Below, one piece after another: positions 36,891 through 46,681 of a DNA stretch of 64,000 nt. This DNA is from Bosea sp. NBC_00550 (lineage in GTDB: Bacteria; Pseudomonadota; Alphaproteobacteria; Rhizobiales; Beijerinckiaceae). The stretch spans positions 496,001 through 560,000 of the forward strand of contig NZ_CP102772.1 of NCBI RefSeq assembly GCF_026020075.1, written 5' to 3'. Made by a program: the position numbers and the translations under genes. Under the pieces are notes generated by a model that saw only the letters and a list, made by a program, of their open reading frames with translations, was not told where the DNA came from and ran no database searches. How positions within the stretch are numbered: the stretch's first letter is position 1; every line of letters starts with the position of its first letter.

Positions 36891-37886
36891 ATGGCCGATA
36901 ACCAGCGCCCCGGCGAATTCGAGCTGATCGGCCGTTATTTCGCGCCGATCGCTGGGCCGGGCGGCTTGGGCCTTCTTGACGACGCCGGCCTGCTGCGGCC
37001 GGGCCGGGGCTACGAGGTCGTCGTCACCGCCGACGCACTCGTCGCAGGCGTGCATTTCTTCCCGGACGATCCGCCCGATGCGATCGGCTGGAAGGCGCTG
37101 GCGGTCAATCTCTCCGATCTGGCCGCCAAGGGCGCGAAGCCCGAAGGCTTCGTCCTGACGCTCGCCTTGCCGCGTGGCTGGACCGAATCCTGGCTCGCCA
37201 GCTTCGCGGCGGGCCTCGCCCGTATGGCCGAAAGCGGCGGCTGCCCGCTGGTCGGCGGCGACACCGTCTCGACCTCCGGGCCGCTCTCCCTGTCGATCAC
37301 CGCCTTCGGCACGGTTCCGGCCGGGCGCATGGTTCGGCGTGCCGGCGCGAAGCCCGGCGATATCGTGCTCGTCTCCGGCAGCATCGGCGACGGCGCGCTC
37401 GGCCTGAAGGTGCATGGCCCAGACAAGCCGGGCTGGGTCGCGAGGCTCGGTGCCGATGAACGGGCGTTCCTGGCCGATCGTTATCTGCATCCGCAGCCGC
37501 GGTTCATTCTCGCCGACGCCCTTCAACGCCATGCCTCGGCGGCGATGGACGTCTCGGACGGCCTCGTCGGAGACCTTGCCAAGCTGCTTGCCGCTTCGGG
37601 AACAGGCGCCGAAATCGATCTCGACGCCGTCCCGCTGTCTGGTTCGGCCCGCGCCGCGCTCATGGCCGATCCCGCGCTGGCGGAACTGGCCTGGACCGGT
37701 GGAGACGACTACGAAATTCTCTGCACGGCTTCGGAAGGGGAATATTCTGCCCTGATCGCAGCCGCGGCGGAGACGATGGTTCCGCTGGTGCCGATCGGCC
37801 GGATCACGGCAGAGGCCGGCGTGGTGACATATCGGGAGAAAGGTCAACCGCGCAGCTTTGCGCAGGGCTCCTTCTCTCACTTCTGA
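36891..37886 (+). CDS. thiL: Thiamine-monophosphate kinase
   Basis: Phosphorylates thiamine monophosphate to the active diphosphate. The 331-aa protein follows the PurM/ThiL fold: EFELIGRYFAP, DDAGLLRPG metal site, GWKALAVNLSDLAAKGAKP, and TGGDDYEILC near the end. It is read from the ATG at 36891. Its position after nusB is conserved. Confidence 0.95.
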   Translation: MADNQRPGEFELIGRYFAPIAGPGGLGLLDDAGLLRPGRGYEVVVTADALVAGVHFFPDDPPDAIGWKALAVNLSDLAAKGAKPEGFVLTLALPRGWTESWLASFAAGLARMAESGGCPLVGGDTVSTSGPLSLSITAFGTVPAGRMVRRAGAKPGDIVLVSGSIGDGALGLKVHGPDKPGWVARLGADERAFLADRYLHPQPRFILADALQRHASAAMDVSDGLVGDLAKLLAASGTGAEIDLDAVPLSGSARAALMADPALAELAWTGGDDYEILCTASEGEYSALIAAAAETMVPLVPIGRITAEAGVVTYREKGQPRSFAQGSFSHF

Positions 37887-37921
37887 CGGCGGCGCATCGC
37901 GGGCCGCGAGGCGGCGTTGTG

Positions 37922-39124
37922 ATGAACCAGCATGTTCCGGTCCTCGATGGCGACAGGCTCGCGAAGCGCAACGCGCTGGTGCTGGCCGGCGCGCAGGCGC
38001 TCGGCGGCGCCAACCCGGCGATCATCGTCTCGCTCGGCGGCATCGTCGGCGCGCAGCTCGTGGCGGACAAGGCCTTCGCGACGGTGCCGGTCAGCCTGCT
38101 GCAGCTCGGCATCGCGACCGGGGTCATTCCGGCCGCGATGGTCATGCGCCGGCTCGGCCGGCGCAGCGGCTATCTGATCGGCGCGCTCATAGGCGCCGCC
38201 GGTGCGAGCCTTGCGGCCGGCGGCGTCGCGCTCCAGCTGTTCTGGCTGTTCTGCTTGGGCACCTTCGTCTGCGGCCTCTACGGCTCCTTCGTCCAGAGCT
38301 ACCGTTTCGCCGCGGCGGACACGGCGAGCGACGGTTTCAAGCCCCGCGCCATTTCCTGGGTGATGATCGGCGGCCTCGCCGCGGGCATCATCGGCCCCCA
38401 ATCTGTGTACTGGACACGCGATCTCACGCCCTCGGCTCCCTTCGCCGCGAGCTTCCTCGCGCAAGGGCTGCTGGCGCTGCTGGCGATCGGGATCGTTTCC
38501 CAGCTACGCGCTCCGCCGGTCGCGACCGCGCGTTCCGGTGGCGGCCGCCCGCTCGGCGAGATCATGCGCCAGCCGAAGTTCATCGCCTCGGTGATTGCTT
38601 CCCTGGTCGCCTATGGCCTGATGAGCTTCGTCATGACGGCGGCGCCGATGGCGATGGTGGCCTGCGGCCATTCGGTCGGGGATGCCGCCCTCGGCATCCA
38701 GTGGCACGTGCTCGCGATGTTCGGGCCGAGCTTCTTCACCGGCCGCCTGATCGCCCGCTTCGGCAAGGGCACGATCACCTCGATCGGCCTGGTGCTCACG
38801 GCGCTTGCTGCCGTCGTCGGCCTCACCGGCCTCAGCGTGGGGCACTTCTGGCTGGCACTGATCCTGCTTGGCCTCGGCTGGAATTTCGGGTTCATCGGCG
38901 CGACCGCGCTGGTGACGGATTGCTATCGGCCGGAAGAGCGGGTGAAAGTGCAGGCGGCGAACGACTTCCTCGTCTTCGGCTCGGTTGCCATCGCCTCCTT
39001 CTCGGCCGGGGGGCTGCTCAGCCATGGTGGCTGGGACAGCGTCAACTGGCTCGTCTTCCCGCCTGTCGCCATCGCTCTCGCGATGGTTGCCTGGCAGCGC
39101 CTCCAGCGCCCGGCGGCCGCCTGA
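37922..39124 (+). CDS. MFS transporter
   Basis: A 400-aa major-facilitator protein with about 12 membrane segments and glycine-rich loops. An overlapping GTG at 37919 is an alternative start; the ATG at 37922 is preferred. It begins 35 bp after thiL and precedes an ureidoglycine aminohydrolase-like gene by 37 bp, so the transporter may carry a purine-degradation intermediate such as allantoin or allantoate. That substrate is inference from the pairing. Confidence 0.78.
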   Translation: MNQHVPVLDGDRLAKRNALVLAGAQALGGANPAIIVSLGGIVGAQLVADKAFATVPVSLLQLGIATGVIPAAMVMRRLGRRSGYLIGALIGAAGASLAAGGVALQLFWLFCLGTFVCGLYGSFVQSYRFAAADTASDGFKPRAISWVMIGGLAAGIIGPQSVYWTRDLTPSAPFAASFLAQGLLALLAIGIVSQLRAPPVATARSGGGRPLGEIMRQPKFIASVIASLVAYGLMSFVMTAAPMAMVACGHSVGDAALGIQWHVLAMFGPSFFTGRLIARFGKGTITSIGLVLTALAAVVGLTGLSVGHFWLALILLGLGWNFGFIGATALVTDCYRPEERVKVQAANDFLVFGSVAIASFSAGGLLSHGGWDSVNWLVFPPVAIALAMVAWQRLQRPAAA

Positions 39125-39161
39125 GCGCTGCGGCGCTTCGTCCATCCTTGGAGACATCCGA

Positions 39162-39962
39162 ATGACCAACCGCGCATTCCCGCCCGCGACCGGCCGCGTG
39201 CCGCCCGGCGCGATCGGCCATAATCGCGGCGTCGTGCGCTCCAACTACGCCTTCATGCCCCCTGAAGGCGTGCTGATCAGCCGCCTGCCGCAATACCGGG
39301 ACACGATCGTGCGCGTTCTCGCCGCGCCTGTCCTCGGCGCCTTCTTTGCCCAGTATGTGCTCGAGATCGCGCCGGGTGGCGGCACGCCGGCCGCCTTCAG
39401 CGAGGAAGGCGTCCAGCATTTCTTCTACGTTCTGTCCGGTGAAGTGAGCTTCGCAATCGAGGGTGCCGCGCCCCAAGGGATGGCCGCGGGTGGCTTCGCC
39501 TATCTCCCGCCGGCGACGCCCTTCACGCTGCGCAACGAATCGGCCGGGCCCGCTCGCGTCCTCGCCCTGCGCAAGCGCTACGAGGCGGCGCCTGGTCTCG
39601 CCATCCCCGAGCCGATCCTGTCGCATCAGGACGCGGTGCCGATGACGAATCACACCGGCATGGAAGGGCGCGCCTTCCAGTTCCTGCTGCCCTATGGCGA
39701 CATGCGGTTCGACTTCGAAATGAACCTGATGTGGTTCAAGCCCGGCGTCTGCTTTCCTGCCGTCGAGACCCATGTGATGGAGCACGGTCTTTATATGCTG
39801 GAAGGGCAGGGGCTCTATTTGCTCGGCGAGGACTGGCACGAGATCTGGGCGCAGGATTTCATCTGGATGGGTGGGTATTGCCCGCAACAATTCTATCCGA
39901 CCGGCCAAGTCGACGCCTGTTATCTGCTCTACAAGAACGTCAATCGCGACTTCGCGCTCTGA
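39162..39962 (+). CDS. (S)-ureidoglycine aminohydrolase-like bicupin
   Basis: A 266-aa bicupin matching the ureidoglycine aminohydrolase family (YlbA/AllE in E. coli, 261 aa). The second cupin has Glu202, His204 and His208 (ETHVMEH) and Gln242, with spacing identical to the manganese ligands of the plant enzyme. Ureidoglycine aminohydrolase acts in allantoin degradation. The MFS gene upstream is probably cotranscribed. The ATG at 39162 follows TTGGAGA. Confidence 0.85.
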   Translation: MTNRAFPPATGRVPPGAIGHNRGVVRSNYAFMPPEGVLISRLPQYRDTIVRVLAAPVLGAFFAQYVLEIAPGGGTPAAFSEEGVQHFFYVLSGEVSFAIEGAAPQGMAAGGFAYLPPATPFTLRNESAGPARVLALRKRYEAAPGLAIPEPILSHQDAVPMTNHTGMEGRAFQFLLPYGDMRFDFEMNLMWFKPGVCFPAVETHVMEHGLYMLEGQGLYLLGEDWHEIWAQDFIWMGGYCPQQFYPTGQVDACYLLYKNVNRDFAL

Positions 39963-40064
39963 GCTTTCGCGGGTCTGCCTGACATTCGACCAAATTTGTA
40001 AGCCGAGGCGTTTGCGCTCCTCGCCGAAACTTGCCACAAATTCGCCTGACACTGGCGACGCGGA

Positions 40065-40095
40065 GCGGGCCTTGAGTCTTTAGGGCCCGTTTTTT
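40065..40095 (+). terminator. Terminator between bicupin gene and hppA
   Basis: Stem GCGGGCC/GGCCCGT (one G-T pair) with an 12-nt loop, then six T residues. It separates the accessory pair from hppA. Confidence 0.7.
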
Positions 40096-40172
40096 CGCTG
40101 CCTGACGTCCAACGCTGCAAAGAGGAGCGACAGCGCTCCCGACGGCTCGGAAGCTCAAGGTCAGGAAAACGA

Positions 40173-42329
40173 ATGTCAGCTCTGCTTCTCATCATCATAT
40201 TGAGTGCGCTTTCCATAGCCTACGGCGTCTGGGCCTATGGCGATGTGATGAAGCGCGATGCCGGCAACCAGCGCATGCAGGAGATTTCCGGCGCGGTCGC
40301 CGAAGGCGCGCAGGCCTATCTCAAGCGTCAGTACATGACCATTTCGATGGTCGGCGTCGTGCTCTTCGTCGTACTCGCCTGGCTGCTCGGCAAATGGGTG
40401 GCGATCGGCTTCCTGATCGGCGCGGTACTTTCGGGCATGGCGGGCTTCATCGGCATGAACGTCTCGGTGCGCGCCAACGTCCGTACCGCCCAGGCGGCGA
40501 TGCAGTCGCTGGGTGAGGGCCTCGACGTCGCCTTCAAGGCCGGCGCCGTCACCGGCATGCTCGTCGCCGGCCTCGCGCTGCTCGGCGTCGCCGTCTACTA
40601 CGGCATCCTGACCTCCTATCTCGGCTTCGAGGCCTCCAGCCGCACGGTCATCGATTCGCTGGTGGCGCTCGGCTTCGGTGCCTCGCTGATCTCGATCTTC
40701 GCCCGTCTCGGCGGCGGCATCTTCACCAAGGGCGCCGACGTTGGCGCCGACCTCGTCGGCAAGGTCGAGGCCGGCATCCCCGAGGACGACCCGCGCAACC
40801 CGGCGACCATCGCCGACAATGTCGGCGACAATGTCGGCGACTGCGCCGGCATGGCCGCCGATCTGTTCGAGACCTATGCGGTGACGCTGGTCGCGACCAT
40901 GGTGCTCGCCGCGATCTTCTTCGCCGGCCAGCCGGTGCTGGGCACGATGATGCTCTATCCGATGGCGATCGGCGCGGCCTGCATCGTCACCTCGATCATC
41001 GGCACCTTCTTCGTGAAGCTCGGCGCCAACCAGTCGATCATGGGCGCGCTCTACAAGGGCTTCATCGCCGCTGGCGTGCTTTCGGTCGGGGCGATCGCGG
41101 CGGTGAACTACGCCATGTTCGGCGGCTTCTCGGCGTCCTTCACCACGGGGCAGGGCATCACCTTCACCTCGGGCGGCCTCTTCGGCTGCGCGCTGGTCGG
41201 CCTCGCGGTGACGCTGCTGATCGTCGTCATCACCGAATACTACACCGGCACCGGCAAGCGCCCGGTGGTCTCGATCGCCCAGGCCTCGGTCACCGGCCAC
41301 GGCACCAACGTCATCCAGGGCCTCGCGGTCTCGCTGGAATCGACTGCGCTGCCGACCATCGTGATCATCGCCGGTATCATCGTGTCCTATGGTCTCGCCG
41401 GCCTGTTCGGCATCGCCATCGCGACGACCGCGATGCTGGCGCTGGCGGGCGTGGTCGTGGCGCTCGACGCCTTCGGTCCCGTCACCGACAATGCCGGCGG
41501 CATCGCCGAGATGGCGGGCCTGCCCAAGGAAGTCCGCCACTCCACCGATGCGCTCGACGCGGTCGGCAACACCACCAAGGCGATCACCAAGGGCTATGCG
41601 ATCGGCTCCGCCGGCCTCGGAGCGCTCGTGCTCTTCGCGGCCTATACCTCGGACCTCAACTTCTTCATCGCCGAGGCCAACAAGGCGGGCTCGACCACCT
41701 TCCAGTACTTCAAGGGCGTGGTCGTCGATTTCTCGCTGTCGAACCCCTACGTCGTCGTCGGCCTGCTGCTCGGCGGCCTCATCCCCTTCCTCTTCGCCGG
41801 CATGGGCATGACCGCGGTCGGCCGCGCCGCCGGTTCGGTGGTGGAGGAGGTCCGGCGCCAGTTCAAGGAGAAGCCCGGCATCATGGCGGGCACGGACCGG
41901 CCCGATTACGGCCGTGCCGTCGACATGCTGACCCGCGCCGCGATCAAGGAAATGATCGTGCCGTCCCTGCTGCCGGTGCTGGCGCCGATCGTGACCTATT
42001 TCGTGATCTACGCGATCGCCGGCAAGAACAACGCCTTCGCCTCGGTCGGCGCCATGCTGATGGGCGTCATCGTCACCGGCATCTTCGTGGCGATCTCGAT
42101 GACCTCGGGCGGCGGCGCCTGGGACAATGCTAAGAAGAGCTTCGAGGACGGCTTCGTCGACAAGGACGGCGTGCGCCACATGAAGGGCTCGGAGGCGCAT
42201 AAGGCCTCGGTCACCGGCGACACCGTCGGCGACCCCTACAAGGACACGGCGGGGCCCGCCGTGAACCCGGCGATCAAGATCACCAACATCATCGCACTGC
42301 TGCTGCTGGCGATCCTGGCGCATTCCTGA
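40173..42329 (+). CDS. hppA: Membrane-bound proton-translocating pyrophosphatase
   Basis: An integral-membrane enzyme that couples pyrophosphate hydrolysis to proton export. The 718-aa protein has about 16 membrane segments and the signature motifs [27 protein letters not shown] and a C-terminal cluster ([15 protein letters not shown]). Lys469 in GNTTKAIT, with Thr three residues on, marks the potassium-independent H+-PPase subfamily. It follows the riboflavin/thiL run, its usual place in Hyphomicrobiales, although an accessory pair has been inserted here. Confidence 0.96.
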   Translation: MSALLLIIILSALSIAYGVWAYGDVMKRDAGNQRMQEISGAVAEGAQAYLKRQYMTISMVGVVLFVVLAWLLGKWVAIGFLIGAVLSGMAGFIGMNVSVRANVRTAQAAMQSLGEGLDVAFKAGAVTGMLVAGLALLGVAVYYGILTSYLGFEASSRTVIDSLVALGFGASLISIFARLGGGIFTKGADVGADLVGKVEAGIPEDDPRNPATIADNVGDNVGDCAGMAADLFETYAVTLVATMVLAAIFFAGQPVLGTMMLYPMAIGAACIVTSIIGTFFVKLGANQSIMGALYKGFIAAGVLSVGAIAAVNYAMFGGFSASFTTGQGITFTSGGLFGCALVGLAVTLLIVVITEYYTGTGKRPVVSIAQASVTGHGTNVIQGLAVSLESTALPTIVIIAGIIVSYGLAGLFGIAIATTAMLALAGVVVALDAFGPVTDNAGGIAEMAGLPKEVRHSTDALDAVGNTTKAITKGYAIGSAGLGALVLFAAYTSDLNFFIAEANKAGSTTFQYFKGVVVDFSLSNPYVVVGLLLGGLIPFLFAGMGMTAVGRAAGSVVEEVRRQFKEKPGIMAGTDRPDYGRAVDMLTRAAIKEMIVPSLLPVLAPIVTYFVIYAIAGKNNAFASVGAMLMGVIVTGIFVAISMTSGGGAWDNAKKSFEDGFVDKDGVRHMKGSEAHKASVTGDTVGDPYKDTAGPAVNPAIKITNIIALLLLAILAHS

Positions 42330-42353
42330 GCACAAGCATCTTCGCAAAAATCC

Positions 42354-42386
42354 AACCCGCGGCGAAGGCCGCGGGTTTTTCTTTTT
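42354..42386 (+). terminator. Terminator after hppA
   Basis: Stem AACCCGCGGC/GCCGCGGGTT with a GAAG loop, then a T-rich tract, 25 bp after the hppA stop. Confidence 0.9.
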
Positions 42387-42526
42387 GGCCAATGGTTTAG
42401 ATGCCGCAATTGACTCAGCTTCGCAGGCTCTTGAATCAGGCTGCGAAGCTACGGCCGGAACCGTAGCGTTCCCGCATGCATCGACGCGTCGCTGCTGTCA
42501 TGTTTCGCCAACCCAAGGAGAAACAT

Positions 42527-43453
42527 ATGTCGATGCAAGCGCTGGATGCCCCGGCCGCAACGCCGAACCGTGCCACCGAACTCGCCCTGCTGCTGGCGCT
42601 CGCCACGCTCTGGGGCGGCTCCTACACCTTCATCAAGATTGGTGTGGAGACCATTCCGCCGCTGACCCTGATCGCAGCCCGCACCCTGATCGCCGGTTTG
42701 ATCCTGCTCGCCGTCATGCGCTGGCGCGGCCTGCGCTTGCCGCGCGATCCCGTCATCTGGCGGCGCTTCCTGACGCAGGCCTGCCTCAACAGCGTCGTGC
42801 CCTTCACGCTGATCGCCTGGGCCGAGCGCAGCGTCGATGCGGGCCTCGCCTCGATCCTCAACGGCACCACGCCGGTCTTCGTCTTCCTGATCTCGCTGAT
42901 GTTGATGCCGGGGCAGCGCCCGGACTGGCGCAAGGGGCTCGGAGTCGGTGCCGGCATCGCCGGCGTCAGCCTGATCGTCGGCGTCGACGCCTTTTCCGGC
43001 CTTGGCCATGCCGTACTGCCGCAACTCGCCATCATCGCGGCGACGGTCGCCTATGCCTGCGCCGCCCTGTTCGGACGCAACTTCTCCGGCATGGATCCCT
43101 TGCTGCCCGCCGCAGGCTCGATGCTGGCCGGCACGGCCTTGCTCATTCCGGCGGCGCTGATCGTGGACCGGCCCTGGACCCTCGCTCCGTCGCAGGAATC
43201 GGTCATGGCGCTGATCGCCCTGTCCGTCTTCTCGACGGCGCTCGCCTTCGCCATCTATTTCCGCCTGATCCGCACGCTCGGCTCGGTCGGGACGACGGCC
43301 GTGTCCTATGTCCGCGTGCCGATCGGCGTCGTCATCGGCCTCGTCTTCCTGGGCGAGACTCTAAGCTCCACCGCCTGGGTCGGCCTCGGCTTCGTGGTTG
43401 TCGGCGTCATGGCGATGACGCTACCGGAGCGGCGCCCGGCCGTGGAGCGTTGA
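42527..43453 (+). CDS. EamA/DMT-family transporter
   Basis: A 308-aa protein with ten membrane segments in two EamA repeats (ALATLWGGSYTFIKIG in repeat one; LSVFSTALAFAIYFRLI in repeat two). Drug/metabolite exporters of this family carry amino acids, purines or other metabolites. The ATG at 42527 has AAGGAG 7 nt upstream; a longer reading from 42476 is unlikely. No substrate clue is present. Confidence 0.85.
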   Translation: MSMQALDAPAATPNRATELALLLALATLWGGSYTFIKIGVETIPPLTLIAARTLIAGLILLAVMRWRGLRLPRDPVIWRRFLTQACLNSVVPFTLIAWAERSVDAGLASILNGTTPVFVFLISLMLMPGQRPDWRKGLGVGAGIAGVSLIVGVDAFSGLGHAVLPQLAIIAATVAYACAALFGRNFSGMDPLLPAAGSMLAGTALLIPAALIVDRPWTLAPSQESVMALIALSVFSTALAFAIYFRLIRTLGSVGTTAVSYVRVPIGVVIGLVFLGETLSSTAWVGLGFVVVGVMAMTLPERRPAVER

Positions 43454-43687
43454 AGCCGAGGCGGGCTGATCGGGGCGGGCCGGGGGAGTCGCGGTACCGG
43501 TCTGCCTGGGCCGGCATCTGGGCCGAATTTCGCGGCTCCGACCGGTATTGGAGACCCACGTAAACGACTGTGCCGCCTGCCTTTGGTGAACGTTTTGATT
43601 AACCGTGGACTAAAACTGCGATTGCGGGAGGCCGAGGGCGAGATCATTCTGAATGCTGCAGCGCGAGCATTTGGAGCGGAAGCGATC

Positions 43688-44506
43688 ATGTCCCTGGCAA
43701 CCATGGCCCCGGTTCGCGTTGAGGCGACCTCGCAGGCCGTTGGGCCTGCACCCGCCTCCACCGCCGAGTACTTTCGCAGCGTCTCGCCGAACTGGCACTC
43801 GGAATGGGCCTGGGACAATTACGAGCCCACCATCCTCGGCATGGCCAGCCAGTTCGGCCTGCGCCGCATCTGCGAGATCGGTGGGGGGCGCGATCCCCTG
43901 TTCACGCAGGCGCAGGCGGCCGATGCCGGGATCGAGTTCATCGTGAACGATATCGATGCCGGCGAACTCGCATTGACGCCGCCCGGCCTGAAGACCGCGC
44001 ACTTCGACATCGCCGGCGACCTCACGGAGCCGGATGCGGTGCGCGGGAGCTACGACATGATGGTGTCCCGCATGGTCTTCGAGCATATCGACGGTGTCGA
44101 GCAGGCCTGGCGCAACATCCATGCCCTGCTGGCGCCCGGCGGCGTGGCGCTGGCCTTCTTTCCGACGTTGTGGGCGCCCGTCTTCGCGCTGAACCATATC
44201 CTGCCCGAGAACGCCTCGCGGGCGATCGTCCATGCGCTCTTTCCGGCGCGGCGCGACGGCGGCGGCGATCCGAAGTTTCCGGCGCTGTATGACTGGTGCC
44301 GTGGTAGCCCGGCACTGCTGACGCCGATGCTGAACCGAGCGGGCTTCGGCGACGTGCATGTCCAGCGCTTCTGGGGTCATGGCTATTTCGACCGCATGCC
44401 GGGCCTGAAGCAGCTCGACCATGCCTTCAATGCGCTCGCCGCGCGGATCGGCTGGAATCTGGTGACGACCTACCCCTATGTCGTCGTCCGCAAGGACCGT
44501 GCCTGA
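43688..44506 (+). CDS. Class I SAM-dependent methyltransferase
   Basis: A 272-aa methyltransferase. The SAM-binding motif ICEIGGGRDPLF (residues ~58-69), the acidic residue pair in VNDIDAGEL and FEHIDGVEQAWRNIHALLAPGG are typical of class I enzymes. The C-terminal region (WGHGYFDRMPGLKQLDH) is family-specific and unrecognised. ATG at 43688 is preferred over 43583. It lies alone on the plus strand between an EamA gene and the hydrolase gene. Confidence 0.75.
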   Translation: MSLATMAPVRVEATSQAVGPAPASTAEYFRSVSPNWHSEWAWDNYEPTILGMASQFGLRRICEIGGGRDPLFTQAQAADAGIEFIVNDIDAGELALTPPGLKTAHFDIAGDLTEPDAVRGSYDMMVSRMVFEHIDGVEQAWRNIHALLAPGGVALAFFPTLWAPVFALNHILPENASRAIVHALFPARRDGGGDPKFPALYDWCRGSPALLTPMLNRAGFGDVHVQRFWGHGYFDRMPGLKQLDHAFNALAARIGWNLVTTYPYVVVRKDRA

Positions 44507-44636
44507 GGCGCTGTCACGCGCGACCTGCCGACCACTGAGCCAAGCGCAGTTGTCCACCGTCTCCGCTCGGTCGATACTTGCCAGCTGACCCTACGTCACG
44601 CCACCATCAGGCATTGCCGCGTTGATGGGAGTCGTG

Positions 44637-44753
44637 ATGCGTGCTCTGTCGCGTAGTTCGGACGTTCCGCTTTCCAACCATGGCGCCGTGCTGTTGCGCG
44701 CCCTTGTCGTGGTTGTCGTCGCCATGGCGATCATAATTCCGCTGGCTGGCTGA
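44637..44753 (+). CDS. Possible 38-aa single-pass membrane peptide
   Basis: An open frame of 38 codons with a GGGAG ribosome-binding site and a C-terminal hydrophobic segment rich in valine and alanine (ALVVVVVAMAIIIPLAG). It has no recognisable family. Existence as a real peptide is uncertain; the membrane segment and good ribosome-binding site are the only evidence. Confidence 0.35.
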   Translation: MRALSRSSDVPLSNHGAVLLRALVVVVVAMAIIIPLAG

Positions 44754-44770
44754 AGCCGCTTGCCCGTATG

Positions 44771-44795
44771 AAAAAGCGGCGGGAGAGCCTGCCGC
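44771..44795 (-). terminator. Terminator after the MhqD-like hydrolase gene
   Basis: On the minus strand GCGGCAGG and CCCGCCGC flank a 4-nt loop (one G-T pair), followed by TTTTT. It lies just past the hydrolase stop. Confidence 0.75.
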
Positions 44796-44800
44796 CTTCC

Positions 44801-45424
44801 TCAGACCCGCGCCAGCCAGTCGCTCAGCAAGCCGAGATCTGCCTGGCCGAGGCCATGCCCGGCCGGCAGCACGCGATGCTCCACCAGCGCGCCGCTATCC
44901 TCGAGCTGGCAGGCGAGCCCTTCGGCATTGGCAGCCGGCACGATCGGATCGAGCGCACCCGAGAGAACCAGCACGGGCTTGCCGTTGAGCTGACTGCGCG
45001 GCGCATCCGAAAACGGCATCATCGCGCGTAGCAGGGCCGCTCCGGCCAGAACCTCCGGGCGCTGAAGCAGCATCGCCGCGGCGATGTTGGCGCCGTTAGA
45101 GAAGCCGAGCGCGACCGGGGCGGGGAGGCCGTAGCGCTCCCGCGCCTGAAGGACAAAATCGGCCAGTTCATCCGTGCGGCGGCGCAAATCGGCCTCGTCG
45201 AAGACGCCTTCGGCCAATCGGCGGAAGAAGCGCGGCGCAGCGCCTTCCAGAACCTTGCCGCGCGGCGAGAGCAGGCTCGCGCCCGGGGCGACGGTGCGGC
45301 CGAGCGACAGCAGGTCGCGCTCGTCGCCTCCGGTGCCGTGCAGCAGCAGGAGCGGCTTGCGGGCCGGATCGCTGCCCGGCTCGAAGACGTGGATGAAGTC
45401 AGTGTCGGTCTTCGTGTCGATCAT
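44801..45424 (-). CDS. Alpha/beta hydrolase, phospholipase/carboxylesterase type (MhqD-like)
   Basis: A 207-aa serine hydrolase of the phospholipase/carboxylesterase family. The oxyanion and nucleophile motifs are HGTGGDE and GFSNGANIAA (Ser near residue 109), with a final histidine in LPAGHGL. B. subtilis MhqD is a similar small hydrolase induced by quinones. The neighbours are a VOC dioxygenase and a DoxX protein, the same families as MhqO and MhqP. The ATG at 45424 is preferred over 45430, since GGGAG then sits 6 nt upstream. Confidence 0.78.
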   Translation of the reverse strand: MIDTKTDTDFIHVFEPGSDPARKPLLLLHGTGGDERDLLSLGRTVAPGASLLSPRGKVLEGAAPRFFRRLAEGVFDEADLRRRTDELADFVLQARERYGLPAPVALGFSNGANIAAAMLLQRPEVLAGAALLRAMMPFSDAPRSQLNGKPVLVLSGALDPIVPAANAEGLACQLEDSGALVEHRVLPAGHGLGQADLGLLSDWLARV

Positions 45425-45557
45425 GGTCATCTCCCTTGACGAAAGCGGAGCCGACCTGTCCCCAAGATGGCAGGCAGGTCGGTTTGCCGGCCGGTCTTCA
45501 CCGGTCCGCATGAGAGTCCTGCCGCCCGCCGGCTCATGGCCAGGCGGCAGGACGTGT

Positions 45558-46490
45558 TCAGCCGAGTTCGGGCAGCACCGCCTCGATCTGCTTGCGGTGC
45601 GCCTCCAGGCCGGGCGGCAGCTTCAGCGCCCGCCCGAGTTCGGCAGCCGGCTCATCGACCGCGAAGCCGGGGACATCGGTCGCGATCTCGAACAGGACAT
45701 GGCCCGGCTCGCGGAAGTAGACCGAACGGAAGTAGTTCCGGTCGCGCTGCTCCGTGGTGTGGATGCCATGGTTCTCAGAGAGGCGGCGGACCATCTCCTC
45801 CTGCGCGGCGTCGTCGGCCGCCCGGAAGGCGATGTGGTGCACGGAGCCCGCGCCCTGCCGGGCCGGCAGGAAGCCGCCGGCGACGCGCAGGTCGATCACC
45901 CCGCCGACCGTCGTGCCCTGTGCGGCATAGCGGATCAGCGTCTCCTCGCGGCCGACCTCGGCGAAGCCGAAGACGTCGCTCAGGATCGCAGCCGTCGGTG
46001 CCGCATCGGCCAGCAGCAGGCTGACGCTGTGGAAGCCGCGCAGCGCATGCTCCGCCGGGATGCCGCCTTCAGCCCAGGCCGGCTCCTTCTCGACGCCGGG
46101 CAGGCCGACGAGGGCGAGCCTCATGCCGTCCGGATCGCGGAAGCTCAGCACGCTCTCGCCGAAGCGCTTGATCGGCGCCTCATGCGGCACGCCCTGTTCG
46201 ACGAAGCGATGGGCCCAGTAGCCGATGGAGCCTTCGGGAACCCGGAAGACCGTCTCCTGCGTCTCGCCGACGCCGAGCCGGCCGGGAGCGGCATGCTCCC
46301 ACGGGAAGAAGGTCAGGATCGAACCCGGAGCCGCATCGGCATCGCCGAAATAGAGGTGATAGGTGCCGGGATCGTCGAAGTTCACCGTCTTCTTGACGAG
46401 GCGCAGGCCGAGCACGCGGCTGTAGAAGTCGAGGTTGCGGCGCGCAGGGCCGGAAATGGCGGTGACGTGGTGAAGGCCGTTGATCTGCAT
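45558..46490 (-). CDS. VOC-family ring-cleaving dioxygenase (MhqO-like)
   Basis: A 310-aa two-domain VOC protein. The first domain opens INGLHHVTAISG and the second contains GFHSVSLLLAD, with the metal ligands His and Glu near HHIAFRA and GHVLFEIATD. The family includes hydroquinone dioxygenase MhqO. It is upstream of the MhqD-like hydrolase on the same strand and divergent from a DoxX gene across a 191-bp region with an inverted repeat. The ATG at 46490 follows GGAGGA. The substrate is inferred, probably a hydroquinone or catechol. Confidence 0.83.
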   Translation of the reverse strand: MQINGLHHVTAISGPARRNLDFYSRVLGLRLVKKTVNFDDPGTYHLYFGDADAAPGSILTFFPWEHAAPGRLGVGETQETVFRVPEGSIGYWAHRFVEQGVPHEAPIKRFGESVLSFRDPDGMRLALVGLPGVEKEPAWAEGGIPAEHALRGFHSVSLLLADAAPTAAILSDVFGFAEVGREETLIRYAAQGTTVGGVIDLRVAGGFLPARQGAGSVHHIAFRAADDAAQEEMVRRLSENHGIHTTEQRDRNYFRSVYFREPGHVLFEIATDVPGFAVDEPAAELGRALKLPPGLEAHRKQIEAVLPELG

Positions 46491-46574
46491 GATGCTTGTC
46501 CTCCGAACATGTGGGGCGTCTGCCCTGTTGGCCGAAAGATTGGCCCGGAACCGCAAAAGCGCCAGAGGGAGTTG

Positions 46575-46590
46575 ATTGCAATTATGCAAT
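46575..46590. promoter_or_regulatory. Candidate LysR operator between VOC and doxX genes
   Basis: The perfect inverted repeat ATTGCA-ATTA-TGCAAT lies in an AT-rich stretch between the divergent VOC and DoxX genes, and fits the T-N11-A form of LysR-type sites. Its likely regulator is encoded downstream of doxX. Confidence 0.5.
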
Positions 46591-46681
46591 ATATGATGCT
46601 TCGATTTACAATTTGATTTGCGCAACGATCGGCCCAAAATCCTGACCCGAGACCAACCGGTCCTTTTCAGGAGACACCACC

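Noticed and set aside
40176..42392. 738-codon minus-strand open frame antisense to hppA
   Set aside because: Its product is low-complexity, rich in Asp, Arg, Gly and His, with no domain; it shadows the true hppA frame in GC-rich DNA.
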